Below are positions 36,293-47,604 of a stretch of DNA of 64,000 nt, piece by piece. The notes below the pieces were generated by a model. The model was not told the origin of the DNA. It worked only from the letters and a program-made list of their open reading frames with translations, and did not search any database. The stretch comes from Anaspis maculata. Lineage: Eukaryota > Arthropoda > Insecta > Coleoptera > Scraptiidae. The stretch spans positions 37,068,177-37,132,176 of the forward strand of contig OX421964.1 in NCBI GenBank assembly GCA_949128115.1, written 5' to 3'. The position numbers were made by a program, and so were the translations under genes. Positions within the stretch are counted from its first letter, which is position 1, and each line of letters begins with the position of its first letter.

Positions 36293-38240
36293 ATATGGTC
36301 TGCGGAAAATCCACATTTCTTCATCGAAGCAATGTCTATCTTGGTCTAAGCGCCGAAGGCGTCCGATAGGGCCAATTTTCTTCAACGGAACACTAACGGC
36401 GAAAAAATACCGGGAGAAAATTTCAACTCCATTGTCACGCCGCAAACGGTTAAGTTTGATTTTGCTATTTCTCCGTGAGCATCGGCCCTGGCCAGCAACA
36501 AAGAGAGGGCTGGGTTCAATTCAGATAGAAGACGGCGCCACGGATTTGTTTACGATGCTCACGATCAAAGTCGATAACTGTACTTCTCAAAAGAAATGAA
36601 ATACTAAATACTTACACAAACCCGAAAGTAACAAGTTGAAAAAAAGAAATAATTACAATAATCAAAGGTTTAATTTAAACAGGTGTACGACTACAAAACA
36701 ATAATTAAAAGCTACGGCGAGACTTCCAATAGCAATAGCTTGGTGTGTGGTTGTGTTATACTAGAAGTAGAAAACTGACAAGTTCAAGAGAAAGTTTGAA
36801 CTCAAATTATAAGGTCAAAATAAATAAGCATTAAGCATGTAAAGAATCAATCACAAAAAAAGGGTAGGTACAATCAATGATAAAACTATAATATTTCAGC
36901 TATCAAAGAAATCCGAAAGCGATTTTTTTTTGGTGGTTTATGTTGATGGATTGAACAAGAACTTATTGCAGGTGGAAGTAACAGGATACCTTACTTACCC
37001 TAGATTCCAGGCCAGGATTACCCAATTGAAAAGCAATTACTCAATTGATGATGTTAAAAAAAAGGCAAATGTTTGGAGTTAGCGCTTCAATTTGTTTCAC
37101 AGCTGTGCAACGAAATATCTAGCTATCTAATAACCTAACGTACCACAGGACGTTGAACGACTTTTCAATTTAGTATGGACCCAAGAAAAATAAGGCAACG
37201 CGGGTAAAAAAAACTAGCTATCTTCCCCAATTTGACTTGTGTGCACAAATTCTTGTTAACCACGGCAATTTGACAGCGTGGTTACTAGCAAAATCGTTTA
37301 GCAGAATATTGTAGCACCCTGAATAAAATTATCACTTCACATACACTCAATACGAATTTCCAAAAAAAAGGTTTTCAATAATTTTGATCTTCGGGTGCAC
37401 TGGCACCAGCGCTAACAGTCCAGCGGGAAGAGTGGCTCTTAGATTCGGCAACAGGTCCGTGTTTTGGTCCAAATAGACTGCCTCTCCAATTCCAAAAATG
37501 CAGTTTCTTCAACTCCAGCCTCCAGCATACAGCACAATCCGGACGAAGCAATCAAAGAAAGATATGGAAATGGGGAAAAAAAATAAAAAAGCCATTGATG
37601 GTGTGCGGCTTTTCATTGGTAATAATTTCGGTGAAATTCCAATTAGATATCGCACGATAGGTACCTACTACGATGGGTACAGAAAGATACGGCGAAAGAA
37701 AAGAAGCCTGAAAATCAAATCAACGTAACATCGAAAGTGAGACTTTTCAAATGATCGTCATACCTCAGGATGGTAGGCGGCTTTTGAGAAATTTCGAATC
37801 GTGCCTGCTACTATAAATCCGACAATACGTCGATCGAACTCTATTTCGAACTTTGTGAGGTTCCGGCCGGATGATCCACAAAAATGCGTTCGATTGTCTG
37901 CCAAATAGTTCCAAACGATAAACTTCAAGTGAATAAGACAATTCAAGACACAGCAAACGAAACCTCTCTCCAGTAGGACGTCGAAAATTATATTAAATCG
38001 CAAAAATAATTCTTCGCACCTTTTTACTGATTCCAAAGAAGGCGCTTATCTTTTCAGAAGAAACGAAATAAATAACAAAGTTTTTGATACAATACACCGT
38101 AGAATATAAATTGAAATGGAAATCTCGTACACACTAGCCGATAATTTTGGAAAATGAATGAAAGAAAGAAACAATAAAAAAAATAGAATGAATGGGAAAC
38201 AGAGGATGGAAAATTGAACGTTACACCATTCATGAATCAG
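36293..38240. other. No gene recognised
   Basis: No domain could be read in any frame. A 92-codon minus-strand frame (37758-38036) and a 76-codon plus-strand frame (37498-37728) are unassigned. Confidence 0.4.
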
Positions 38241-38903
38241 CTCCAAGATGATGAGATTGAAAACGGTTTCTTCCAGTAAGCTCATGCCGGGAGAGAAACG
38301 ATTAACTTTCTTGCGTGGAACTTTCGCTAACAGTTTTGATAAGCATAGAAAGACGGATATTTCATGGCCCCCAAGGTCTTGCGACTTGACGCCGCTTGAT
38401 TACTTTAGGTGCGTTCAGTCAGCTTATTTAGCCGCAAGTTTTAATTTTAGTCGCAAGCGCAGCGACCCCCATTGGCTCTTATGAACCAGCCTCCTCAGAA
38501 CAGCCAATAAGCGATGCAGCGCTTATGGCTAAAATTAAAACTTGCGGCTAAATAAGCTGACTGAACGCACCTTTTGTTCGGCCTTACATGAAAAATTCCA
38601 TTTTGCAAACGCCGGCGCCGGTCAATAACCTATATAGGGACTTCAGAATAGAATTACACCAAAAGAGGAAGAAATGAGCAACATATCTGACATGCTGAAA
38701 AATGGAATTAGTGGTGTTCGAAGAAGATTTCGGCTATGCCTTGAAAAAGCTGGAGGACAATTGCAGCACCTGCTGCAACTTTTACGAACGTTCGATAGCG
38801 ATAAGTCGATAATGATTCTGTAAGAGAAGAGCATTCGTCTATAGGGACAACCAGCCCGAAGGAAACGCTTGGCTATAATTATCTGGGAAAATGTCAAGCA
38901 CAA
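38241..38903 (+). pseudogene. Mariner-like transposase C-terminal relic, split by a MITE
   Basis: The plus strand encodes FLRGTFANSFDKHRKTDISW followed by the signature PPRSCDLTPLDYF, the motif around the last catalytic acidic residue of mariner/Tc1-superfamily (IS630-type) transposases. At 38407 a MITE interrupts the codons after DYF. Beyond it (38573 on) the frame resumes with MKNSILQTPAPVNNLYRDF and, after a shift at about 38670, ISDMLKNGISGVRRRFRLCL, the usual C-terminal helix region. Upstream catalytic residues were not found. It is non-functional and of a different lineage from the relic at 17501-18082. Confidence 0.75.
38407..38572. mobile_element. MITE family 2, copy 2, inside the mariner relic
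   Basis: AGGTGCGTTCAGTCAGCTTA...TAAGCTGACTGAACGCACCT forms perfect terminal arms continuing into TTTAGCCGCAAGTTTTAATT. TTT occurs on both sides (38404-38406 and 38573-38575). Removing the element plus one TTT restores the transposase reading frame across the site, which fixes the boundaries and implies a 3-bp target duplication. 166 bp, non-coding. It is the better-preserved of two copies in the window (other at 15992-16144). Confidence 0.92.
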
Positions 38904-39317
38904 GTAGTGATAGTTATTTGATTATTGCAAATAAAAGAGAACCGAAGTGACAGACGTCAGATTTTGTTGTTTCTACCAAATTTATTTGGTTGCCATTGAC
39001 AGTGAGATTTAGATAAAGTGGATATTGTCCTTGAAGCTCTGATAATCGAAGGCGTTGGATGATCTATATTCAAACTACACCAGTAGGCAATCACATTTCA
39101 CAATTGTTCAACTATAGTACGTTCACTCCTACCGTGATTTTAGTCGGCTGTGAGATTTTGTTTCTCAAAGTTTCCTAATCTGAAATTTGAATACTCCCTA
39201 GAACTTGGCAGTTGGTTGCACTGCTGTTTGAGAACTCGTTTGACAGTATCATAATTTGATAAAGTCGTCAAATTAAATCTGGCTCTAATAGAGGTTATCA
39301 ATTAAGCAGTCGTCCTC

Positions 39318-40385
39318 TCATACCGCAATATCCCAGGAATCAAGGGACATATCACAAAATTGAGAACGTCGTTGTTTTTGAGAGAATTTTGTCTTCATTT
39401 TGAAACAAGCTTCAAGTCGATAGCTCTATTATCAGGGAAAGTAAGCATAATGGGCCTTATGAATAAAGATTAAGCAATTGCTTTTGCTTGAAATCTAGCA
39501 GCAAAAAACGGAAAAACATTTGGGAATAAGACTTTAAACCATTGTTATTATTTCAATCAGTTACTCAAATGTTCAGTAAAACCCAAATTGAGGAATTACT
39601 TGAAGTTTCTGATTTTTCGAGAATTTTTTAGAAACAGAAAATCAAGCACAAGCAATTGCTTAATCTTTATTCATAAGGCCCAATGTCTCATATTGAAATA
39701 TTTCAGAAACCGGCGGACATATCACGAAATTGAGAACGTCGTTGCTTTCAGGGCAATGTTGTCTTCATTGTGAAACAAGTTCCAAGTCGATGACTCTATT
39801 ACTAGAGGAAGTAGGCATAATGTCCCAAACCGCAATATCTCAGGAACGGGCGAACATATTATCACAAAATTGAGAACCTCGTTGATTTCAGGGGACTTTT
39901 GTTTTCATTGTGAAATAAGTTCCAAGTCGATAACTTTATTATTAAGAAAAGTAGGCATAATGTCCCAAACCGCAATATCTCAGGAACGGGCGGTCATATC
40001 ACAAAATTAAGAACGTTGTTGTTTTCAGTGAAATTTTGTCTTCATTGTGAAACAAGTTCCAAGTCGATGACTCTATTATAGGGGAAAGTAGGCATAATGA
40101 CCCATACCGCAATATCTCAGGAACCGGCGGACATATAACAAAATTGAGAACGTTGTTGTTTTCAGGGAAATTTTGTCTTCATTGTGGAACAAGTTCCAAG
40201 TCGTCGATGACTCTATCATAGGGGGAAGTAGGCATAATGTCCCAAACCGCAATATCTCAGAAACGAGCGGATATACCCCAAAATTGGAACGTCGTTGTTT
40301 TCAGCGGAATTTTGTCTTTATTGTGAAACAAGTTTCAAGTCTCGATAGTTCTATTGTCAAGGAAAGTGGGCATAATGTCTCATCG
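39318..40385. repeat. 138-bp minisatellite array
   Basis: Units begin with ACCGCAATATCTCAG at about 39323, 39693 (diverged), 39830, 39970, 40107 and 40247, a spacing of 137-140 bp except where a 230-bp MITE plus 3-bp duplication lengthens the first unit. Each unit contains ATCACAAAATTGAGAACGTC, TTTTGTCTTCATTGTGAAAC and GTAGGCATAATG. About six units, moderately diverged. No ORF runs through the array. Confidence 0.92.
39452..39681. mobile_element. MITE inserted in a minisatellite unit
   Basis: Starts GGGCCTTATGAATAAAGATT and ends with its reverse complement AATCTTTATTCATAAGGCCC. The arms continue through AAGCAATTGCTT. AAT flanks both ends (39449-39451, 39682-39684). Removal with one AAT regenerates the unit's CATAATGTCTCAT. 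230 bp without coding capacity. Confidence 0.9.
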
Positions 40386-40710
40386 TCTCTGTCAGAGACC
40401 ACCCTTATTAGTCTTATTACGCAGCTTATTGTTATCATATAAAATAGGGTCACGGCTACATTCCTTCTCCCGTTCCTTTTTCAACTCTTCTCAGATCTGA
40501 AGGTGAAACATCCGCCAGGACAGATGGCACAGCCATAATTGAAAATCACCCATATATAAAGGTCAATCCTGTCCACGGACATTCTGCAAACTGCATACTG
40601 TGACATAGTATGAGGAACGACGTAAACTTAGTTTTAGCAGTCAATCGAATACCAATATCACTCTATTATCCACATCTTTGAATTAGTTTCGTAGAGTTGA
40701 CGGCACACCA

Positions 40711-40913
40711 CAGGGACCTATGGGCGGGGCTGAACAGAAAAACAAAAATCATTTTAGACAAGTTCGTGTGTTGAAATGGGGAAAGCAACACCGTCAGCTG
40801 GAGTGGTGGACCATTACCAGGTCACAGGCGAATCTGAAATCCCACTGATAATCTAGGTGCACCACTAGATGAACTCAGTTCGCGCAGTTAGGCTCCACCC
40901 ACAGGTCCCTCTG
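40711..40913. repeat. 203-bp inverted-repeat element
   Basis: CAGGGACCTATGGGCGGGGC at the left pairs with CCACCCACAGGTCCCTCTG at the right (CAGAGGGACCTGTGGGTGGAG on the other strand). Inner CGCAGTTAGG and GGGCTGAAC continue weakly. No target duplication seen. MITE-like. Confidence 0.65.
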
Positions 40914-40977
40914 GTATTCCGAGTACTCTACCTTGGAACACCTTCTGAGCTTGGTCGGTGCTACAATGTAATGAACT

Positions 40978-41282
40978 TTCTTTTTCAACTGCATCAACTA
41001 CTGTGGTTATTAACAGGATATTTTCTACATGGGTTTTTCTGTACTTAACTATAACAACGACGATTCTATGTCTAGAACAAACAGTGGGGGATTTTCAGTG
41101 TGGGTTTTTTCGATGGCTATATTCAGTTTCATCCCTCTTTCTGGGGCATCACCGCACGGTAGTAGATGCCCCAGTACTATAAGGGATGCGTGAAAAAGTC
41201 CATCTGGCCCGGTGCGGATTTGAGCCCGGGACCTACATCTTTGAAAGCGGAACCAAGCTCACCGTGCTACCGACCGCGCTAT
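40978..41282 (-). mobile_element. tRNA-derived SINE, copy 2 (minus strand)
   Basis: The head at 41280 downwards has A-box-like GGTAGCACGGTGAGCTTGG and B-box-like GGGCTCAAATCC, then a body sharing ordered words with copy 1 (TAGTAC, ACCRYAGCGCGGT-like, GGGATGAAAC, ATGG-CATCGAAAAAA). An 11-bp target duplication TGTAATGAACT flanks it (40967-40977, 41283-41293). 305 bp versus 304 for copy 1. The B box has GCTCAAATCC instead of GTTCGAATCC, probably weakening Pol III initiation. Confidence 0.85.
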
Positions 41283-41505
41283 TGTAATGAACTGTTGTAA
41301 GAAAATTACCTAAATGCCACCTCTTATCCGGGATTTCTTGAAAAGACGACGTAACAGGAACTAATTTTCAATGATTTCAATAAACTAGTTTTCGGGACTC
41401 AAGGCAGACGCATACTTGGTAGCTGAAAGTCAAATCTGCAATGCCAAAATGTGAAACTTGCCCGCAGCCGACTAGAATCACGAATCACGATAGGAGTGAA
41501 CGAAC

Positions 41506-42891
41506 TGTTACGGATTTCGCGTTTAGGTTCGTTTCTATTTGAGACGATCGTTTTAAAACACACTGTTTATTACTGCGTACTACCAATAACATAGACGTCA
41601 ACAATTACTAGCGCTTGAGTTATCGCCGATACTACTCACTCTTATCGCTTCTTTATTTTATTTATTATTATTTATTTTATTTCTTTTATTTCTTTTTATG
41701 AAAGATCCTCTCAAAATTGTTGCATTGGCAAGATGATTTGGTTTGAATAAGTTTTTGTACATAAAAAAAAAACATGAAAAAGATTTGTCTGTTTAGATGG
41801 CGCGCCAAGTGCGTGACGTCACATTTTGAAGAGCCAATAGAAACTCTAGTTGGCCATTCAATGACTGAAGAACACCTTCTCGTTTTGAACTAATTTATAC
41901 CAAAAAAAAAAAAAAAATGAGATGCTGGAGTGCTGTGGTTTAACCTCACATTTTGCTCGATTCTTCCTTCAAATTCACTTATTTTTGCTCGTGTAGGCTT
42001 CGGATTAATGTCACAACAGTGTTATTAGTGCCATATGAGTGGCAGTACTGCGAGTGTCGCATGCCATATGTCAAGCCCACGTCAAATAATCTTGCTTTTT
42101 TGAATACAATTTCGCTTCATAATAAATAAAATAAATAAATAAATAAGTTTATTCCTTCTTCAGCAATTACAACAATACAAAGCGGTTTTCAAAGTGCTTA
42201 CATAATAACTCCATGCAATGGCATCAAAAACAAGTTTCTTGTAATAAAGTTGTGCTCGCACGTGAAAATACACCGCACTACGTAAAATGGATCCAGAACG
42301 GTCGAATGTCAAATGCGTTTCCCTCTCCCTCCTCCCTCCCACCTCCTAGTTCACTTCCAAGCTGTGACGTAGCATATTATTCCTGATTTAAATAAGTCCA
42401 CTTTCAAATTGATTTTTTACCAAAATGAAATCATATTTCGAAAAACTTTTCCAACTACAAATTCGTCATTCAGATATTAATCAGATTTATGATACTTTGA
42501 TACTGAAATGCGATTGATGTCCAGTAGCCTATTGAATAACACTCTGTAGGCCAATCCATGCTGTTTATATAACTGCAACTGTTGTTCTGGAATCTTTCAC
42601 CGGTTTTCCGGCAAATTCCATATTGGTCGCTGCGTGTAAATCGTGACCGCTCTCGAAACGTCGATGATCTTCGCGTGTAATTCCAGCGTGCTTTGAAGCC
42701 AGCACCTCCGCCAAATCGACGGATGTCTCTTACTCGCATGTTGAAGCCTCCAGGTTAGTGTCACGGGCCAGAGCCTACACGTAAACTCTCGAATATTTCT
42801 AGAGCTCCATAATTCGCAGCACTGTGTACGAACGGTCTAGAAGGGCCGCGTGTGCTCCAGAATGCACGCGAGAGTCTGGCCGCTGGTAACA
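41506..42891 (-). repeat. Ty3/gypsy solo LTR (minus orientation) interrupted by a 0.85-kb insert
   Basis: The plus-strand left end TGTTACGGATTTCGCG and right end CCGCTGGTAACA belong to the same gypsy LTR family (ACACACTGTTTATTACTGCG, then GCCAATCCATG, CACCTCCGCCAAAT, CTAGAGCTCC in order). The flanks are GAAC (41502-41505) and GTAC (42892-42895), a probable 4-bp duplication with one change. LTR sequence stops at about 41650 and resumes at about 42495. No internal gypsy sequence adjoins. Confidence 0.75.
41650..42495. mobile_element. Unclassified insert within the gypsy LTR
   Basis: Begins with a TTTATT-rich stretch (41651-41698), has a 16-A run near 41905 and a (AAAT)n stretch at 42118-42147 in opposite polarity to the first. 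These look like A-rich tails of retroposed sequences in head-to-head or nested arrangement. No head with Pol III boxes and no coding motif were found, so the type is unresolved. Confidence 0.4.
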
Positions 42892-42895
42892 GTAC

Positions 42896-45401
42896 TATAG
42901 CAACACACTCGACCTCTGTATCACATGGTTAATCTTGTTGGTAAGTCTGACGGTTTGAATTTCTTCAGTCTTCTGTGCCTTTCACTTCTTCAGAAATGTT
43001 CATCAGGTTCTCAAATTAATAGTAAGTGACGTAGCTCCTTGGTTCCGGTTCTAGCAAATGCGAATGTTCTAAATGCTATAAATGTTCTGGCGATCACTTG
43101 TAGCTTATTTTTTTCCCGACTTTCTTGTAACCGCATTATTATTTTATAAGCCTGGAAGGATCTGCTGCATACTCGTCTCCCCTTCGGCACTACTTATACG
43201 ATTGGCATTGCAATAAGAGGAATTTGCGGGACTTTGAGGGATTAGCAACACATCTCATCATCAGAACGTTTCTGTTTTCTCAGTCTCCTCTCTGCTCCAC
43301 CACTTGAGCTTGGGTGACAAGTTGGCGTCGTTCTGCAGTATTGCTAGCAGCGGCGTCTTATTATTTCACCCATCATCTAGAGTCCCGCGACATTGTGCCT
43401 TCTCGGCGTGTTTTGTTACCGAATTTATCTCCCGCCACCATGTACCATACAATTATCTCATACACACGCGGCATATACGCGCATACACACAAGAAACATC
43501 ACACACAAAGATGACAGAATGTTATTATATTGAACTTGAAAGCAAAGACTGGGAGAGAGCTGGAATTATGGCGGAGGCGACTGTGTCTGAAACTCATATA
43601 GCTTATGTATACCAGCCCATTATGGCTCGTGTCGCATTATTCAAAGGCGACAGTGCCTCTCGCCAAAGGATTAGCACTTGTGTACAGTGTATGTGTGTAG
43701 TTTCAAACACGACGACAATCGTAATTAATGCATCTGTTCCAATTAAAACAACTTGTTATGTTCGTTCACATTCAACGCACGAGACTGTGAGGGTGATGTG
43801 ATGAATTGTTGTTGTTTCGCTTTTTCGCATGAGATCCTCGATTTTTCGACAATTGTCACAAAACCTGGAAAATAAAAATTGAAAGACACGGGCGCTCCGT
43901 TTCTGAGTTTTTATTGGGGAGTTTGCGTGCACAATACGTACGGCGTAGCCGTAGCGTAACTTTCAACATGAAAATTGACGGGGTTGTCATTTGCAATTCC
44001 TTAGTTACAGGGGAATTTTCACGTTTTACGATGCGTTACGTCGTACGTTCCGTGAGATCGCAAACTCCCTATTATTTGGCATTTTCGTCGTTGTGGCTCA
44101 GCTCCAGCGTTAGGTTCCATTCGCCACAACTCGTTTTGCGACTGCGCACCCGATACAAAAAGTGGTAAGCAAAGGACTCCATGCATCCTTTTCAAAGAAT
44201 AATACCTACGGTTCAATATGATGCACCTATCACGTATTAGAAGTACCTAATAAAATCTTGTCAATAATCATAAGGTGTGGGATTATTCTTATTGTCATTT
44301 TTGTCATCAAGGATTTTGAAGAATATACAAAATACAGCAAAAGTTTTTTCAAAATTCACGAAAACGTTTCATTGAAATATGAATAGCCTCAAATTTCTAG
44401 CGTGTCTTGTATTAAGTTGTGATTCTTTTACGCTGTTGACTCTCCTTTTTTCGTGTGTACACTGTAATTATTGCCGGGCGCCTGACTTTCAGTGTTGTAA
44501 AATTTGATCGCCACTTAGCATGTTCCCCTGAACCAAACCTCTAACACTTCACACCAGCTACCTAACCGATTTCCAAGCCCCAACGCAAATCCAAATTTTC
44601 CTCCTTCTCGTCCTACTCCTCCGACAACGGTTTTTTTCAGCGCGGCTCCGAAAAACACATCGGCAAACAAACCGTAAGCATATTGTATAGTCGAGCAACG
44701 GCCAGCGTTTAATTCTAATTGCCCATCAGATGGACACGTCAATTACCAATCACGTGTGTTTGCTGACTGTTTAACGCTGAATAATAATCACAAACAAGCT
44801 CGGCGTTCCACCCACAGAAGCCCCCGCGCGCGCACAAATACAAACGAAGAAATGATGAGTGTTTAGATTTTTTTATTTTTCATATTGCGGCGAGGGTTGT
44901 TCAATGTTCCTCCACCTGTCTAAGCCAGACAAATACAGACCCCGTTTTCTCTATTTTTCCTATTCCTCTGCACAATATGGATTAGATGTTTGCAGAGATA
45001 GAAGAAAACAGGCTATTTTCATTTCCCTTACCGGCTACAATCCCTACAATGGCACTCGATCCGTTTGGATTGGGGGCGACTACAATGGACAACAATCGAT
45101 CGAATGTCCGATAAACATGAGTTCATTACTTGATAACGTTACCTTACCCATAAAGCCCGATCACTCCTAACAGATTCAATTTACACACATAAACACACTT
45201 TGGGGTAAGTGAGTTCTCTTATTCGAAAGGAATATGTAGCACAAACTATAGACAGAATAATCAATACTGTTTGCTCGATTGATGTATCATGCTCATCATC
45301 TGAAGACGGCATAAATCTGTCTGCAAACTAGATGCGTGGATCCATCTTCCATTATCCTGAGCTAGAAACCTAAAACACATTCCCCTAAAAAGAAAACATC
45401 A
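42896..45401. other. No gene recognised
   Basis: A 165-codon plus-strand frame (43304-43801) is the longest open frame here outside mobile elements. It has no recognised domain, contains internal Met codons and lacks detectable splice or promoter context. I treat it as chance. The rest is unassigned. Confidence 0.35.
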
Positions 45402-45547
45402 ATGATTCTCTAAAAAATAGCATTCTATAAAAGCTCTGTTACGCTGTTATTACCTATAGACAACAGCCATTCCAATAGCCGACAGAATTTTTTATGTAAC
45501 AGAGCTTGAGCGTTATGAGCGAAATGTTATTCTTCACAGAATCGCAC
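45402..45547. mobile_element. MITE family 1, copy 2
   Basis: ATGATTCTCTAAAAAATAGC at the left and the complement of GTGCGATTCTGTGAAGAATA at the right are degenerate terminal arms. The interior GCTCTGTTACGCTGTTATTA and ACAACAGCCA match copy 1 at 14702-14964. This copy lacks the GGGGCCC-ended nested insert and therefore shows the unoccupied site. Confidence 0.8.
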
Positions 45548-45664
45548 TGCAAGACCAAAAAGAATGAGTTGATACAAGATGCCAGAATGGGGCAGAAATC
45601 AGACCGCCTATAGGATCCACTCAACTTTGGAAGCAATGGGGATAACCATATAATCAATTCCAAG

Positions 45665-45866
45665 TGTCGAGGCCGTGGAAAGGAGATTAGTAAAGAGATA
45701 CGAAATCCTTGGTCCACACACCTTTTACTTGTATGAAGAAGTAATATACACTTACTAGCACCTTCAAAATGGCTACCGGAAGTTCAGTGTGACTGTCACA
45801 TTCGACCACGCCTCCGGCTGCGCACGCACGACTGCCAGTTTCAAATTTGAAGAACAAATATAAACA
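45665..45866 (-). repeat. BEL 3' LTR
   Basis: 202 bp, TGTTTATATTTG...CCTCGACA in the element's sense. It has a short TATA-like ATATTACTTC in place of the 5' copy's ATATAACTTT. It aligns end to end with the 5' LTR with about 11 substitutions. Confidence 0.93.
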
Positions 45867-46061
45867 TTCCGCCCGCCTTGAATGGCTTGCGTTCAATAGA
45901 TTAACAATATATGGAAAATAATCAAAACAATATAGATACAAAACATAATACATAATAAAGTTGTGAACTACACATATAAATTGCAAAGAAAATAAAGTAT
46001 AGAGTAACCGCCAAAGATGCACAAAATTAAGACTTGTTGGGTTACATATTGAACAGCACTA

Positions 46062-47604
46062 TCACTTGGCTGAACGAACACTAGCCACGCGATTTATACC
46101 GTCCTTTCCTGGATATACTTCAACAATTCTGCCAAGTTGCCACTTGATCGGAGGCAAGTTGTCTTGCTTTATGAGCACCAAGGCATCCACCTTCAAGTCG
46201 GAGTGGTGCAGTTTCCACATCGTTCTTTGCTGAAGCTCATCAATATACTCCCGGCTCCACCTCGTCCAGAAATGTTGGCAGAGTTGCTGAATGTGTTGGA
46301 AACGTGATAGTCTTGATTGCGGCACAAATTTAACGTCAGTGTCAGGTACTGACATCATCGCCCGTCCAATCAGGAAATGGCCGGGAGTGAGAGGTTCAAG
46401 GTCGAAAGGATCGGAGGAAAGAGGGGTCAGAGGGCGAGAGTTACGAATCGCTTTGACCTGCGTCAAAAGAGTAGAGAACTCTTCAAATGTTGAAGCTGTA
46501 TTTCCGTAGACGCGCCTCAAATGATATTTCGCGGACTTTACTCCAGCCCCCCAGAGGCCCCTAAAATTAGGTGAATGACCCGGAACAAAGTGCCATGAAA
46601 TTTCACTGTCGGCAGCAAAAGATAAAATTTCATCTTGATTGAACTTCAAGAACTGTCCGAGTTCCTTGAGCTTTGAATTAGCTCCAACAAAATTCGCTCC
46701 GTTGTCAAAATAAATGTGGTTTGGACGCCCACGGCGGGCAACGAATTTACGCAGTGACTGAACACGTTCACTGCCACCGAAATTTTGCGATTTTTCTTAC
46801 CAGGCCATTTATGTCATGTTATAGTGCATTGAAAACTAAGTCCTCTAGCACAGGTCCAAGTTCGAAATACACCTTGGTTTTTCGAAAAATTACGAAAAAA
46901 TGAGCTCAACATAATAATTTTTTTGGGGCCAAATTTTGCATATATCAAAAAATCAAAAAGATTACCATGCACTTGTAACCTCCTAGGCCGTGATGGACCG
47001 CTGCTATTGTGGATATGTAGCGTAATCAAGCCAGGAACCTAAAAAAATTGAAATTTCCTGCTGGTCCCATGGGACCAGCGCGGCCTGGTGGAGCTTCACG
47101 CTGCTGGTCCCTAGGGACCAGCGTGGCAGTGAACGTGTTAATGAACACTTTGGAAGAAAGATCGGATACCAGTTCCAAGTGTAACGCCTTCGTGGCAAGG
47201 CACACAAAGAGGCAGATGTAACATTTTGAAGTTCTGCATCCGCGACCTTTTCGGTCCTTGATTAAAAAGGGACCAGCGTAGTCTACACCGGTGTGTTGAA
47301 ATGGGAAGGACTTTTCTAACCTACAACTGGGCAAGTCACCCATGATGGGGCTTGTGGGTTTCGCCGAAAACCGAAAGCATCTCACGCAAGAATGAACAAT
47401 TTTCTTGGTAAGGTTTCGTCCGGAGATCACCCAGATTTTCTCTCGAAGTGAAGACAGCAGTAGCTGGGGCCCAGCGTGAAGGAGACGCAGGTGTTCATGT
47501 GAAGCAATGAGCTGCGCCAATGGGTGACTTCCACAAATCACAAGTGGATGTTTTTTGTCAAAATCATATGATGAATTTCCAATTCTTCCGCCAACTCGGA
47601 TCAA
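46062..47604 (-). pseudogene. BEL/Pao integrase, split by a MITE and missing catalytic Glu
   Basis: From high to low coordinate: the HHCC zinc site (HEHLRLLHAG, then CVRC, 47500-47370), the core with the first Asp in VDYAGPF (about 47280), then a piggyBac-type MITE at 46763-47137, the second Asp in FDNGANFVG (about 46700), and the C-terminal core and tail (HFVPGHSPNFRGLWGAGVKS, LTPGHFLIGRAMMS, LPPIKWQLGRIVEVYPGKDG) to the stop at 46062. The family has GLWE at the third catalytic position. Here codon 46548-46550 is GGG (Gly), one transition from GAG. The 47601 end of the preceding frame is a frameshift. Confidence 0.9.
46763..47137. mobile_element. piggyBac-type MITE in the BEL integrase
   Basis: CACGTTCACTGCCAC at the left and its exact complement GTGGCAGTGAACGTG at the right are the terminal repeats. 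TTAA lies at the right edge (47138-47141) and TGAA, one change from TTAA, at the left (46759-46762). TTAA duplication is characteristic of piggyBac. Removing the element with one copy restores the integrase frame between SSKVFI and SLRKFVARRG. The interior holds the palindromes CTGGTCCCATGGGACCAG and GCTGGTCCCTAGGGACCAGC. No transposase; 375 bp. Confidence 0.9.

Noticed and set aside
39318..40385. CRISPR-like array
   Set aside because: The 138-bp units are tandem and similar throughout, without short repeats separated by unique spacers, and the context is eukaryotic.
43304..43801. 165-codon plus-strand ORF as a host gene
   Set aside because: No domain, no splice or promoter context, and overlapping frames of similar quality. 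A chance ORF cannot be excluded, so it is not called.
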